Source of the DNA: CAVWUA01 sp963758025
GTDB lineage: Bacteria; Planctomycetota; Planctomycetia; Isosphaerales; Isosphaeraceae
Direction of reading: 5' to 3'
DNA length: 64,000 nucleotides
Assembly: GCA_963758025.1 (NCBI GenBank)
Contig: CAVWUA010000006.1
Coordinates: forward strand, 62,001 to 126,000
The translations under genes were made by a program, and so were the position numbers. Under the pieces are notes generated by a model. The model was not told the DNA's origin, searched no databases, and saw nothing but the letters and a program-made list of their open reading frames with translations. Shown here in pieces: positions 22,605-31,460 of the stretch; the first letter of the stretch is position 1, and each line of letters begins with the position of its first letter.

Positions 22605-23198
22605 ATGGATCTCACCCTGACGGAGCACCTGACCGCGCGGCTGGATCAACTGGAGCGTGCGAACAGCCGTTGGAAACGGTGGAGCCTGGTCAGCCTAATC
22701 GGGCTTGGCCTGTTCACCCTCGCGGGAGCGGCGGAACTGACACAGGCCAAGCTGGAGGCTCAGGAATTCGTCCTTCGTGACAAGGAGGGAACCCTGCGTG
22801 CCGCCTGGACAATGCGGAACGACGGAACGCCCGGACTCGCGTTCTTCGACAAGGAGGGGCAGGCTCGTCTCTCATTCGACATGAGCGCGGCTGACACCCC
22901 TGGCGTGAACCTCTACGACCAGAACGGTGCCCTGCGCGCGGCCATGGCCATCCGCCCCGACGGCACACCGGGTCTCGGCCTGTTCGACGGCCAGAGTCGC
23001 CCCCGTCTCTCGCTCGATCTGGGAGCCGACCACTCCTCCGGCGTCAATGTTTATGACACCCAGGGGGCCTTGCGAGCCGCCGTGGCAATCCGGGCCGACG
23101 GCACGCCGGCCCTCGGGCTGTTCGATGAGATGGGACGCGTTCGCCAGTCCATCGAGATCGGACCCAACCGACCGGCGAACGCACCTCGGTTGCAGTGA
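22605..23198 (+). CDS. Membrane-anchored protein with DGTPxLxLFD repeats
   Basis: The product has 197 residues and starts at ATG 22605 behind GAGGA (a GTG lies two codons before). A short coiled N-terminus leads to one hydrophobic helix (WSLVSLIGLGLFTLAG), then a run of beta-rich repeats. The repeat unit of about 40 residues contains a central DGTPGLxLFD, with copies at NDGTPGLAFFD, PDGTPGLGLFD and ADGTPALGLFD. Each is followed by a basic/aromatic strand and preceded by LRAAxAIR. I do not recognise an enzyme family; similar tandem repeats occur in other bacteria with no role known. Architecture predicts a membrane-tethered, outward-facing repeat domain. The orientation matches the thrS/infC side; an independent unit is likely. 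Confidence 0.75.
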   Translation: MDLTLTEHLTARLDQLERANSRWKRWSLVSLIGLGLFTLAGAAELTQAKLEAQEFVLRDKEGTLRAAWTMRNDGTPGLAFFDKEGQARLSFDMSAADTPGVNLYDQNGALRAAMAIRPDGTPGLGLFDGQSRPRLSLDLGADHSSGVNVYDTQGALRAAVAIRADGTPALGLFDEMGRVRQSIEIGPNRPANAPRLQ

Positions 23199-23228
23199 TG
23201 AGCGTCGGTTATTGCCCTAAACCTACGC

Positions 23229-23708
23229 TCAGGGAGCGCCCGGCAACCAGGGCTTGGCCAGGGCGATCTTGCGGCCCGAACCATACTCATAATACGGATG
23301 GGGGCGGCCATCCATGTAGGGATTCGGTCCCGGAACGTGGTTGAGTTGCACAATCGGCGACGCCGCAGCCGCATTGACCGGAATGGCGACCTGGGTTGGC
23401 GTGTAGCCGACCCACGCGGCGCCAGGGTTGTACCCGGTCCAGGAGGCCAGAGGGGCATAGCCGGTCCAGCCGGTTCCCGCGGGAGCGAGCGCTGGTTGAG
23501 CAACCGTCACGGGAACATAACCACTCGTCGAGGGTGCGTATCCGTACCACGCCGTGGCGGGAGCATATCCGCTCCCCGCGGTTGCATAGCCATTCCAGCC
23601 CCCATACCCGACGCTTTGAGCATTCGCTTGGCTACCGAACAACCCGAGCGCTCCCGCGAGCAGGACCACTGCGAACAAGGAGACGACTCGTCGTGTCTTC
23701 GCATTCAT
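23229..23708 (-). CDS. Secreted Tyr/Gly/Pro-rich repeat protein
   Basis: About 159 residues from ATG 23708. The signal peptide is MNAKTRRVVSLFAVVLLAGA with a cleavage region near SQANAQ. The mature N-terminal two thirds is low-complexity and aromatic: repeats of the type GYAPxxxWxGY, GWNGY, GYVPVTV, WTGYAP and WVGYTP. A short C-terminus (YEYGSGRKIALAKPWLPG) follows. No catalytic domain is visible. Tyr/Gly-rich secreted proteins like this often act in surface layers or adhesion, but that is only an analogy. An ATG 42 bp upstream would add a basic tail before the signal peptide and was not chosen. It faces infC head to head across 450 bp. Confidence 0.75.
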   Translation of the reverse strand: MNAKTRRVVSLFAVVLLAGALGLFGSQANAQSVGYGGWNGYATAGSGYAPATAWYGYAPSTSGYVPVTVAQPALAPAGTGWTGYAPLASWTGYNPGAAWVGYTPTQVAIPVNAAAASPIVQLNHVPGPNPYMDGRPHPYYEYGSGRKIALAKPWLPGAP

Positions 23709-24156
23709 GATCTGTTGTGCCTCGCGACTTGGGCGACGCACCCGCCTCATCCAGCCTCGCTGGAGAGCACGCTCGTTGAGAGCCTCCCTACTCGCCGGAA
23801 TCCTTGAGACGGAATGCGACGCGACCGGGAAATCGTTGACCCCGAATCATTCTATACCTCGATAAGAGTCGATTTCCACAAGAACCGACCGCCATTTTTT
23901 GGCAGGACGAGCACGTGAGGCGTGCGCCGGGGTCGTGTGCACGCCAGGTTTTGATCGCGCCGACGTTGGAATTTCCACAACTCGCATCTTGACAGAAATC
24001 GTCTCAATTGGATATTTCTCAAGATAGCCTCTGCGACGAGCGACTTGCCCGCCACGGTGGCGGGTCACACGTGTGCGTCCGGGGCTGGACATTCCTGGAA
24101 CAGGGCCAGCCCTAAAAAGTGAGGCAATCACCAGTTACGTCCCCGGGGAGGACGCC
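23709..24156. other. 450-bp leader between divergent secreted gene and infC
   Basis: This is the longest lower-GC stretch in the translation block. It holds a good sigma-70-like promoter candidate (23989-24017) and the Shine-Dalgarno of infC. No other ORF is convincing. In other bacteria the infC operon leader carries an L20- or IF3-responsive structure; nothing here matches a leader I can recognise by eye. Confidence 0.4.
23989..24017 (+). promoter_or_regulatory. Candidate sigma-70 promoter for infC operon
   Basis: TTGACA at 23989-23994 is a perfect -35 box. ATATTT at 24012-24017 is a fair -10 box after a 17-bp spacer. Transcription would begin near 24024, leaving a leader of about 130 nt before the infC start. 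The surrounding DNA is AT-rich compared with the window. Confidence 0.4.
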
Positions 24157-24159
24157 ATC
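24145..24159 (+). promoter_or_regulatory. Strong Shine-Dalgarno and ATC start of infC
   Basis: GGGGAGG at 24145-24151 is followed by five bases and an in-frame ATC at 24157. No ATG or GTG in the infC frame lies at a suitable distance from any ribosome site; the next in-frame ATG upstream is at 24073. Non-AUG starts on infC are well known because IF3 itself discriminates against them. Confidence 0.6.
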
Positions 24160-24690
24160 GGACCAATCGATCGTACAGAACGGAATGCGGACCGTGGTCT
24201 TCGAGTCAACGAGCAGATCCGGATCTCGCCCGTGCGAGTTATTAATGCTGAGGGCGTGATGCTAGGCGTGATGCCAACAGGCAAGGCGCTGGAGGCTTCG
24301 CGCGAGGCAGGTCTGGATCTTGTCGAGGTCGCCGCCAACGAGCGGCCACCCGTCTGCAAGATCATGGACTACGGAAAGTTTAAGTACTCGCAGAAGAAAC
24401 GAGCGAGCAAGCAAAAGCAGCATCAGGTCCAGGTCAAGGAAATTCGCGTCCGACCGAAGACCGGAGATCACGACATCGAGGTCAAGGTCAAGCGTGCGCG
24501 GGAGTTCCTGGAACACAAGGACAAGGTGCTGGTCAACGTCCTGTTTCGTGGTCGCGAGTTGGCCCATATTGAAGAGGGCCGCCGGGTCATGAATGATGTG
24601 CTTCTGGCACTGGAGGACGTGGCCAAAGTCGAAAAGAACCCGTCGATGGAAGGGAAGCGGATGACAGCCATTGTCGCGCCGCGTGCCTGA
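24157..24690 (+). CDS. infC: Translation initiation factor IF-3 with ATC start
   Basis: About 177 residues from ATC 24157, matching the usual IF3 length. The N-terminal domain begins after RGLRVNEQIRISPVRVI. It contains EAGLDLVEVAANERPPVCKIMDYGKFKY, which is a diagnostic IF3 stretch (shown here in pieces: EAGLDLVEVA, PPVCKIMDYGKF). The basic linker (QKKRASKQKQ) leads to the C-domain with KEIRVRPKTGDHDIEVK and a LALEDVAKVEKNPSMEGK end. IF3 binds 30S subunits, checks the start codon and keeps subunits apart. Reading from the ATG at 24073 would add about 28 residues unlike the family. It heads infC-rpmI-rplT-pheS. A hairpin with a T-tract lies 54 bp past its stop. Confidence 0.93.
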   Translation: MGPIDRTERNADRGLRVNEQIRISPVRVINAEGVMLGVMPTGKALEASREAGLDLVEVAANERPPVCKIMDYGKFKYSQKKRASKQKQHQVQVKEIRVRPKTGDHDIEVKVKRAREFLEHKDKVLVNVLFRGRELAHIEEGRRVMNDVLLALEDVAKVEKNPSMEGKRMTAIVAPRA

Positions 24691-24743
24691 CCGTCTCGGT
24701 CGATCACGATCCATCGTCCTGTGCGAAGAACGGCAAGCGTTCC

Positions 24744-24787
24744 GGACCGCGGCTCCTCCGGGTGAGGAAGGGGTCGCGGTCCTTTTT
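24744..24787 (+). terminator. Hairpin plus T5 between infC and rpmI (terminator or attenuator)
   Basis: GGACCGCG (24744-24751) pairs perfectly with CGCGGTCC (24775-24782), directly followed by TTTTT. The loop contains a secondary CCTC/GAGG pairing. This is intrinsic-terminator geometry on the plus strand, 54 bp after infC and about 195 bp before rpmI. It either ends an infC-only transcript or acts as an attenuator limiting rpmI-rplT. Confidence 0.65.
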
Positions 24788-24981
24788 GCGTTTCGGTACC
24801 GCATTGGCGCCGAACGGCGCTTTGTGGTAAATTCACCGACTCGGCTGAACTCGGGCCTCCTTGCCGGGACGGGCCGCGGCTCCCGCCGAAACGATAGCGG
24901 GACGAACTAGAACAAACTGTCGGGCAAGCGGATTGCCAGTAATGGGCGTCCCGGCCTGCTTTTGCGTCGAGCACTGATGTC

Positions 24982-25275
24982 ATGCCCTCGATCAAGATGA
25001 AGACCCACAAAGGGGTCAAGAAGCGATTCAAGGTAACGGCCAACGGCAAGGTCAAGCACAAGGCTTGCGGCTCGTCGCACTTGAACAGCCACAAGAGCGG
25101 CAAGCAGATCCGCCGACTGCGCAAGAAGCGGGTCCTGAAGGTGGAGGCCGATGCCAAGCGTCTGCGTCGCGCCCTGCAGCGCCGGGAGGGGACCAGCCCG
25201 CTGGAAGTCGCGGCCCAGGAGGCCGCCGCGCAGGGTCAGACTCTGCCGCCGGAAGCCGATCCGTCCACCGTCTGA
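24982..25275 (+). CDS. rpmI: Ribosomal protein L35 with C-terminal extension
   Basis: The product has 97 residues. Residues 1-65 are typical L35: MPSIKMKTHKGVKKRFKVT, a central HKACGSSHLNSHKSGKQ, and the basic IRRLRKKRVL. The family is normally about 65 residues. Here a further ~32 residues follow (GTSPLEVAAQEAAAQ and a Pro/Asp end), acidic and Ala-rich. It is a component of the 50S subunit. It is followed by rplT 136 bp downstream, the usual order. The Shine-Dalgarno is weak. Confidence 0.95.
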   Translation: MPSIKMKTHKGVKKRFKVTANGKVKHKACGSSHLNSHKSGKQIRRLRKKRVLKVEADAKRLRRALQRREGTSPLEVAAQEAAAQGQTLPPEADPSTV

Positions 25276-25411
25276 ACCTCGGGTCGAGCTGCCAGACTCG
25301 TCGGTCGCGCCGCCCGAAATTGAATTGAGACAGCGTTTCGACCACAACGCACCCTGCCATCGGGTTGGGTGCTCCCCATCACGAATTGAACCGTAGAGAC
25401 GAGATTCAGCG

Positions 25412-25810
25412 ATGCGTTCACCCAAGGGCGCGGCCCGAAACAAGGCGAAGAAGCGTCTGTTCAAAGCCGTCAAGGGCTTCGTTGGTGGTCGCCGCCGCCT
25501 GCTCCGATCGGCCAAGGAAACCCTGTTGCGGGCCGGCATGTTTGCCTACCGCGACCGGCGAACCAAGAAGCGCGAGTTCCGCAAACTCTGGACGATCCGC
25601 ATCAACGCGGCCGCCCAGATGCGCGGCCTGCGTTACAGCCGGTTCATTTACGGGCTGAAGCTGGCCGGCATTCAGCTCGACCGTAAGAGCCTCTCGGAAC
25701 TGGCGATCCACGACCCCGAAACGTTCGACAAGATCACCGACATCGTGCGAGCCAAGGTCGAGGAAGCGGACCGTGCCGCCGCGGCCCGTCAACCGGCCCG
25801 CACGGCCTGA
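25412..25810 (+). CDS. rplT: Ribosomal protein L20
   Basis: The product has 132 residues against about 118 in most bacteria; the extra part is a short Ala/Arg-rich C-terminal tail (EEADRAAAARQ). The body is canonical: RNKAKKRLFKAVKGF, the YRDRRTKKREFRKLW rRNA-binding segment, RINAAAQMRGLRYSRF and the C-terminal globular domain with LDRKSLSELA. L20 is an early assembly protein of the 50S subunit and, in E. coli, a translational repressor of its own operon. The start MRSPKG differs from the common MPRVK by lacking the first few residues. pheS follows after 173 bp. Confidence 0.95.
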   Translation: MRSPKGAARNKAKKRLFKAVKGFVGGRRRLLRSAKETLLRAGMFAYRDRRTKKREFRKLWTIRINAAAQMRGLRYSRFIYGLKLAGIQLDRKSLSELAIHDPETFDKITDIVRAKVEEADRAAAARQPARTA

Positions 25811-25983
25811 GCCACACGCCGCCACCGATCGAATTGATCGCGTGAAGGGAGCGCGGGTTTCGGCCTTCTCGTGCGAGATAACTCCCTCCCGTTCTGGTTG
25901 CGAGGTACCCATGGGTCGGCGACGGCCCAGGTTCCTCGTGCGCTGTTTCTGGAACACCTCCGGCGACCTCTGCTTGACTTCTT

Positions 25984-26991
25984 ATGAACACCACTGACCC
26001 GGCCGCCGAGGCGATTGCCACCCTGGACGCCCTGGAAGCGGAGGGACTGTCCACGTTCCGGCAGGCCGGCACGCCTGACGAGGTTGAGGCGGCGCGTGTC
26101 ACGTTCCTCGGCCAGAAGCAGGGGAAGGTCCGAGCCGCCCAGGAACGGCTCAAAGGGCTGCCGTCCGAGGCGAAGCGGCCCTACGGTCAGCGGTTTAACG
26201 CGGTCAAGAGGTCACTCGAAACGGCCCTGGAGGCGGCCAAGGCCCGTGTCGAGCGGCCTTCCGCCAGCGCCGGGGGCATCGATGTCACCCGCCCTGGCTC
26301 GATCGTCCGCCTCGGGCATCGTCACCCATTGAGCCAGACCGCCGACGAACTGATCGACCTGTTCGGCCGGTTCGGGTTCTCCGTGGCCCGAGGGCCAGAG
26401 ATCGAGGACGTTTTTCACAACTTCGAAGCTCTGAATATCCCGTCAACCCACCCGGCGCGCGACCCGGTCGATAATTTCTACCTCTCCGAGCACACCCTGC
26501 TGCGGAGCCAGACCAGCACGGTGCAGATCCGGGTCATGGAGCACCAGCCGCCACCTGTGCGGGTCGTGGCGATTGGCCGGGTGTACCGCCCTGACGAGGT
26601 GGACGCGACCCACTCGTTCATGTTCCACCAGATTGAGGGGCTGATGGTCGACCGTGGCGTGACCATGGCCGACCTGAAAACCGTCCTGCGCCTGTTCGCC
26701 CAGAGTTATCTCGGCGAGGACGTGCAGATTCGCTTCCGTCCCTCGTTCTTCCCATTCACGGAACCGAGCGTCGAGGTGGACATGCTCTGGCATGGCGGCG
26801 ACCGCTGGGTTGAAATGGGAGGGGCGGGCATGGTCGATCCCAACGTCTTCCGCGCGGTCGGCTACGACCCCGAGGACGTGACCGGCTTCGCCTTCGGTCT
26901 CGGAATCGAGCGGCTCTGCATGCGTCGGCACGGGATCGACGACATCCGCTTGCTCTATCAGAACGACGCCCGGTTCCTCTCCCAGTTTTAA
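25984..26991 (+). CDS. pheS: Phenylalanyl-tRNA synthetase alpha subunit
   Basis: Intact, 335 residues, the standard length. The N-terminal coiled-coil region (about residues 1-90) with FLGQKQGKVRAAQ is followed by the class II catalytic core: HPLSQTADELIDLF, FEALNIPSTHPARD (motif 2 entry), LLRSQTSTVQIR, VYRPDEVDATHSFMFHQIEG and the motif 3 stretch GFAFGLGIERLCMRRHGI. It forms an (alpha beta)2 enzyme with PheT and activates phenylalanine. pheT is not adjacent; it starts 2.4 kb downstream after three other genes. The ribosome site is poor. Confidence 0.97.
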   Translation: MNTTDPAAEAIATLDALEAEGLSTFRQAGTPDEVEAARVTFLGQKQGKVRAAQERLKGLPSEAKRPYGQRFNAVKRSLETALEAAKARVERPSASAGGIDVTRPGSIVRLGHRHPLSQTADELIDLFGRFGFSVARGPEIEDVFHNFEALNIPSTHPARDPVDNFYLSEHTLLRSQTSTVQIRVMEHQPPPVRVVAIGRVYRPDEVDATHSFMFHQIEGLMVDRGVTMADLKTVLRLFAQSYLGEDVQIRFRPSFFPFTEPSVEVDMLWHGGDRWVEMGGAGMVDPNVFRAVGYDPEDVTGFAFGLGIERLCMRRHGIDDIRLLYQNDARFLSQF

Positions 26992-27088
26992 AATCGCAAC
27001 GAGTCGTGGCCCCGATGCGGTGGGAGATCACGCGATCTTTCGTGAAGCTCGAACCCCGACTCCTTGAGCGAAACAGCGAGGCGATCTC

Positions 27089-27325
27089 ATGGGCAATGAC
27101 ACCGAGAAAGTGATCGTGACGGTCTCCGGAACGGCCGGCTCGACCCAGGTTCACCATCGGGACTTCCCCGAGATCCGCGCCGAGGGGGGGTCTCCCGCCG
27201 AAGCGGCCGGACATCTCGCCAACCAGTTGAGCCGGACCCTGGACTCCGCCCTGACGAACTGGCGGCGCGAGACGATCCAGCAGGCCATCGCCGACGTCAA
27301 CGCGTTCACCCAGGAACAGAAGTGA
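27089..27325 (+). CDS. Small conserved-looking protein of unknown function
   Basis: The product has 78 residues, opening MGNDTEKVIVTVSGTAG with a beta-strand start, then HHRDFPEIRAEGGSPAEAAGHL and an amphipathic helical end (WRRETIQQAIADVNAF). No membrane segment, Cys motif or signal peptide is present. The start has an AGG-type site upstream. It lies between pheS and the PqaA-like gene, 97 bp past pheS on the same strand. The pattern resembles small antitoxin-like alpha/beta proteins, but I cannot place it in a family. Confidence 0.6.
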   Translation: MGNDTEKVIVTVSGTAGSTQVHHRDFPEIRAEGGSPAEAAGHLANQLSRTLDSALTNWRRETIQQAIADVNAFTQEQK

Positions 27326-27502
27326 AACTCGCGGGTGACCGCGACGCGACGATTTGTGTCCCGATCCCTCCGTCAACGGCACCATGTCGTCGGGGACGAT
27401 GAGACGGAACCTCGAACTCCTTCCACGGTTTTCCACCCTGAAGATGTCCCGGCGGACAATCGGCAGCGCAGAGCCCCTGGGATCGTCACAGGTCGAGGGT
27501 CA

Positions 27503-28814
27503 ATGGCGATGAACCGAACATGGACTTGCGTCAGGATGTCCGTGCTTTCCCTGATGGTCCTGGCCTCCTCGGCGGCCCGTGCCGACCTGGATGCTTATCT
27601 CAACCGCCCGGACGACGCCTTTTCGTGGACGCTCCAGAGCCAGCGTGCCACCGACGCCGGGACGAACCACACGATCGCCCTGACCTCGCAAGTCTGGCAG
27701 GGGATCACCTGGACACACGACTTGCGCATCTACGAGCCGGTCCGGATGACCTATCCCGATGCCGCCCTGTTGTTCATCACCGGCGGGCGGAATGGCCGAG
27801 AGCCCAGCGCGGAGGACCATGCCCTGGCCTTCGGCCTGGCCCAGCTTTGCGGTGCCCGGGTCGTCGTGCTGCCCCAGGTGCCAAACCAGCCGTTGCTCGA
27901 CGGTAAGGTCGAGGACGAACTGATCGCCGAAACATTCGTCCGCTACCTCGACACCAAGGATGAGAACTGGCCCCTGCTCTTCCCGATGGTCAAGAGTGCC
28001 GTGCGGGCCATGGACGCCGCGCAGGCCCTGGGCGAGCAGGAAGGGAAACCGATCAAACGGTTCGTCGTCACCGGGGCCTCCAAGCGAGGCTGGACCACCT
28101 GGCTGACCGGCGCCGTGGACAAGCGCGTTGTCGGCGATCGCGCCGATGGTCATCCCGACCCTGAACATGAAGGCCCAGAACCATCACCAGATCGAAACGT
28201 GGGGCAAGTACAGCGAACAGATCGAGGACTACGTCAGCCGGGGCCTGCTGAAGGACGAGGTCATCGAAACCGCCGAGGGGACGAAGCTGTGGAAGATGAT
28301 CGATCCCTACAGCTACATCGACCGCCTCACGATGCCGAAGCTCCAGATCAACGGTACGAACGACCGCTACTGGACTCTCGACTCGATGAACCTCTTCTGG
28401 GACGACCTGAAAGGCCCGAAGTGGGTCGTCTATCTGCCGAACGCCGGGCACGGACTGGACCAGAACCGCGATTACGCCAGCCACGGCGTCGCCGCCCTGT
28501 TCCGCAACGTGATCTCCGGGCGGCCCATGCCCGAGCTGTCCTGGACCCACGGCGACGCCTCCGACGGCTCGCTCACGCTGAGCGTCACATCCGAGCCGAA
28601 GCCGAAGTCGGCCCAGGTCTGGGTCGCCCGTTCCGAGACCAAGGACTTCCGCGACGCCAGGTGGACGGCATCGCCGCTGACGCCCGATGATTGGAAGGCC
28701 CGCATCGCCAGGCCCGAAAGTGGCTCGATTGCTCTCTTTGCCGACCTGACTTACGAGATCGACGGGATGGAGTACCACCTCTCGACCCAGATCCGCCAGG
28801 TGGACCCAAAGTAA
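27503..28814 (+). CDS. Secreted PhoPQ-activated pathogenicity-related (PqaA-like) protein (1 frameshift)
   Basis: About 437 codons with a frameshift near 28115. A signal peptide (MSVLSLMVLASSAARA) precedes the mature DLDAYLNRPDDAFSW start typical of the family. The alpha/beta hydrolase-like core has LLFITGGRNG, the nucleophile elbow GASKRGWTTW (Ser), MVIPTLNMKAQ, the acid/structure INGTNDRYW and a histidine in LPNAGHGLDQN. The C-terminal ~90 residues form a beta-rich domain. PqaA was described in Salmonella as PhoPQ-controlled; in planctomycetes the substrate is unknown. The break reads DKRVVGD where DKRVSAIAPMV is expected; one extra T explains it. Confidence 0.88.
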
Positions 28815-28838
28815 CTCGCGACTCGGGAGGTACGGCTG

Positions 28839-29402
28839 ATGGAAACCGCGTTCAACCATCGGCGCCGGTTTACCGTGGAAGAGTATCACCGAATGGCCGG
28901 GGCAGCCATCTTCGGTGACTGGGAGCGTGTCGAACTCATCGAGGGCGAGATTCACACCATGTCACCGATCGGGAAGCGACATGCCGGAACGGTCGATTAC
29001 GTCTCGGGGGCGTTCAGCGCCCGCTTGCGCGGCCGGGCCATCGTCCGCGTCCAGGGGCCGGTGCTGATCGGGGACCAGAGCGAGCCGGAGCCGGATATCG
29101 CCCTCCTGCGGCCCCGTGCCGACTACTATCGTTCGAAGCACCCGGAAGCGGCGGATATCCTCCTGATCGTCGAGGTCATGGACACCTCCGCCACGTATGA
29201 CCGTCAGGTCAAACTCGGCCTCTATGCGCTGGCGGCGATTCCGGAAGTCTGGCTCATCGACTTGAATGGCGAGCGAGTCGAGGTTTATCGTCAGCCGAGC
29301 GGGGACGTTTACACCGTGATCCAGATCGGGCTCCGGGGTCAGAAGGTCGCGCCGGGGGCTTTCCCCGACCTCGAACTGGGCGTGGATGACATTCTGGGTT
29401 GA
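28839..29402 (+). CDS. Uma2 family (DUF820) putative restriction-like endonuclease
   Basis: The product has 187 residues. A typical start (FTVEEYHRMAGAAIF, then WERVELIEGEIHTMSPIG) is followed by the restriction-endonuclease fold: acidic EPEPDIALLRP, ILLIVEVMDTS, and KLGLYALAAIPEVWLIDL. Asp, Glu and Lys of the PD-(D/E)XK core are all in place. It ends 9 bp before pheT and follows the PqaA-like stop by 24 bp, so it probably shares a transcript with these genes. It is only distantly similar to the copy at 19316. Biological role unknown. Confidence 0.9.
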   Translation: METAFNHRRRFTVEEYHRMAGAAIFGDWERVELIEGEIHTMSPIGKRHAGTVDYVSGAFSARLRGRAIVRVQGPVLIGDQSEPEPDIALLRPRADYYRSKHPEAADILLIVEVMDTSATYDRQVKLGLYALAAIPEVWLIDLNGERVEVYRQPSGDVYTVIQIGLRGQKVAPGAFPDLELGVDDILG

Positions 29403-29411
29403 AGGAAAACG

Positions 29412-31416
29412 ATGATCGTCAGTTGGAACTGGCTCACGCAGTACGTCCGGCTCGACATGCCGGTGGAGGTCCTCGCCGAGCGGCTCGCCCTGACCGGGTT
29501 GAACCACGAATCGACGGAGGAGGTCGGCGGCGACCTGGCCATCGACCTGGAGGTGACGAGCAACCGCTCCGATTGCCTCAGCCATATCGGCGTGGCCCGC
29601 GAGATCTCCGTCCTCTTCGGCAAGACCCTGAACGTGCCGGAGCCCCGGCCCCTCGAACGAGGCGAGCCGGTCGAGAACCAGACGTCCGTCACGGTGGAGA
29701 CCCCCGCGCTCTGCCCGCGCTTCACGGCCCGGGTCATCACCGGGGCGAAGATCGGCGAAAGCCCCTGGTGGCTGCGCAAACGGCTCGAAACCCTGGGACA
29801 GCCGTCGATCTCGAACGTGGTGGATATCACCAACTACATCCTGTTCGAGTGCGGCCAGCCGCTGCACACCTACGACCTGGACAAGCTCGCCGGGCATCGC
29901 CTGATCGTCCGCAACGCCCGCAAGGGGGAGACCCTCAAGGCGATCAACGGAAAGACCTACGAGCTGACGCCCGAGATGCTGGTGATCGCCGACGCCGAGC
30001 GGCCGGTCGGCCTGGGCGGCGTCATGGGGGGGCTGGAGACCGAGATCGGCGACGGAACGACGAACATCCTGATCGAGGCGGCGCAGTTCGACCCGATGAC
30101 AATCCGCCGAACGTCCCGGGCCCTGGGCCTCTCCAGCCCGTCGAGCTACCGCTTCGAACGCGGGCTGGACCCCGAGCGGACCGAGTGGGCCAGCCGCCGC
30201 TGCGCGGAGATGATCCTGGACCTGGCCGGCGGCCAGCTTCACCCGGGCGTCATCGACGTCGGCCCGCCGACCCCGGAGCGCCGGCCGATCACCCTGCGGC
30301 TCGATCAGCTCCCCCGCGTGCTGGGCATCGAGATCGGCCGCGACGAGGTCGCCCGAATCTTGCTGGCGCTCGGTCTGGAGCCGCTCGACGTTTCCTCCGG
30401 CGCCTTGACCGTTCCGCCCGCCGAGCTGGCGGAACGATCTGGAACGCGAGATCGACCTGATCGAGGAGGCCGCCCGCATCCACGGCTATCACCACATCCC
30501 CGAAGATCGGCCGGTGCCGCTGGCCCGCTCCTCCCGGGGCCCTCGGGAGCGGGTCGAGACGGAGGTCCGCAGCGCCCTCACGGGCCTCGGCTTCGATGAG
30601 GCGGCCACCTTCAGTCTGGCAACGGAGGAGCTGGCCCGGGCGCTCGATCGGGAGACCCCGCCGATCCGCGTCGAGCACTCCACCCGCAAGCGGGAAAACG
30701 CCCTGCGTCAAAGCCTGGTGCCGAGCCTGCTCGCCGCGAGGGCCTACAACGAGGCTCACGGCACGCCCGACGCCGAGCTTGTTCGAGATCGCCAACGTGT
30801 ATCGACCCAAGGACGGCAACGGGACCTTGCCCGACGAGCCGACCCGGCTGGGGATCGTCTCCGGGCGGGATTACCTGGGTCTGAAAGGGGTGATCGAGGC
30901 GCTGCTTGACCAGCTTCATGCCGGATCGCTCGACGCCCGGCCCGCCGACTTGCCGCTGTTCACGCCCGGCCGGACAGCCGAGCTGCTGCTGGCGGGTCGA
31001 GCACCTCGGCTATCTCGGCGAGGTCGTACCCGGCAGCCTGGGCTTGCGAGGATCGTGCTCGGCGGCCGAATTGAGCTTCGACGCGCTCCAGAACCACGCC
31101 ACGCTCGTGCCGACGTTCCGCCCGCTGCCAGCCTTCCCGGCGGTCAGCCGCGACCTGTCGCTGGTCGTGCCGCGGAATCTCCCGTGGGGCGAACTGGCGG
31201 CGACCGCTCGCGAGGCGGCCGGAACCTTGCTGGAAGATTTGTCGTTCCTGGACACGTTCGCCGGTGGCGACATCCCCGAAGGGAAAGCACAGCCTCCACT
31301 TCGGGCTACGGTTCCGCGACCCCGAACGCACCCTCACTGGCGAGGATGCCGACCGGGCCGTCAACAAGATCGTCGAGGCCTGCGCCCAGCGGTTCGAGGC
31401 CACCTTGCGGGGCTGA
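29412..31416 (+). CDS. pheT: Phenylalanyl-tRNA synthetase beta subunit, short form (4 frameshifts)
   Basis: About 668 codons, with frameshifts near 30438, 30780, 30995 and 31282. It starts MIVSWNWLTQYV, then runs within 45 residues into DLEVTSNRSDCLSHIGVAREI. In E. coli and most bacteria an EMAP/tRNA-binding-type domain of about 100 residues lies between these parts; it is absent here. Recognisable parts: B3/B4 editing domain (SISNVVDITNYILFECGQP, GVMGG), B5 (PPSWRNDLEREIDLIEE across a break), the inactive class II-like core, and the C-terminal anticodon-binding fold ending FEATLRG. It pairs with PheS (25984). Confidence 0.93.
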
Positions 31417-31460
31417 CACCCCAACCTGTCAGGAACCTCGCCACGAAGAAGGGGTCATTA

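Noticed and set aside
20089..31416. thrS, pheT and others as pseudogenes
   Set aside because: Essential functions, preserved motifs and breaks explained by single indels make real loss unlikely.
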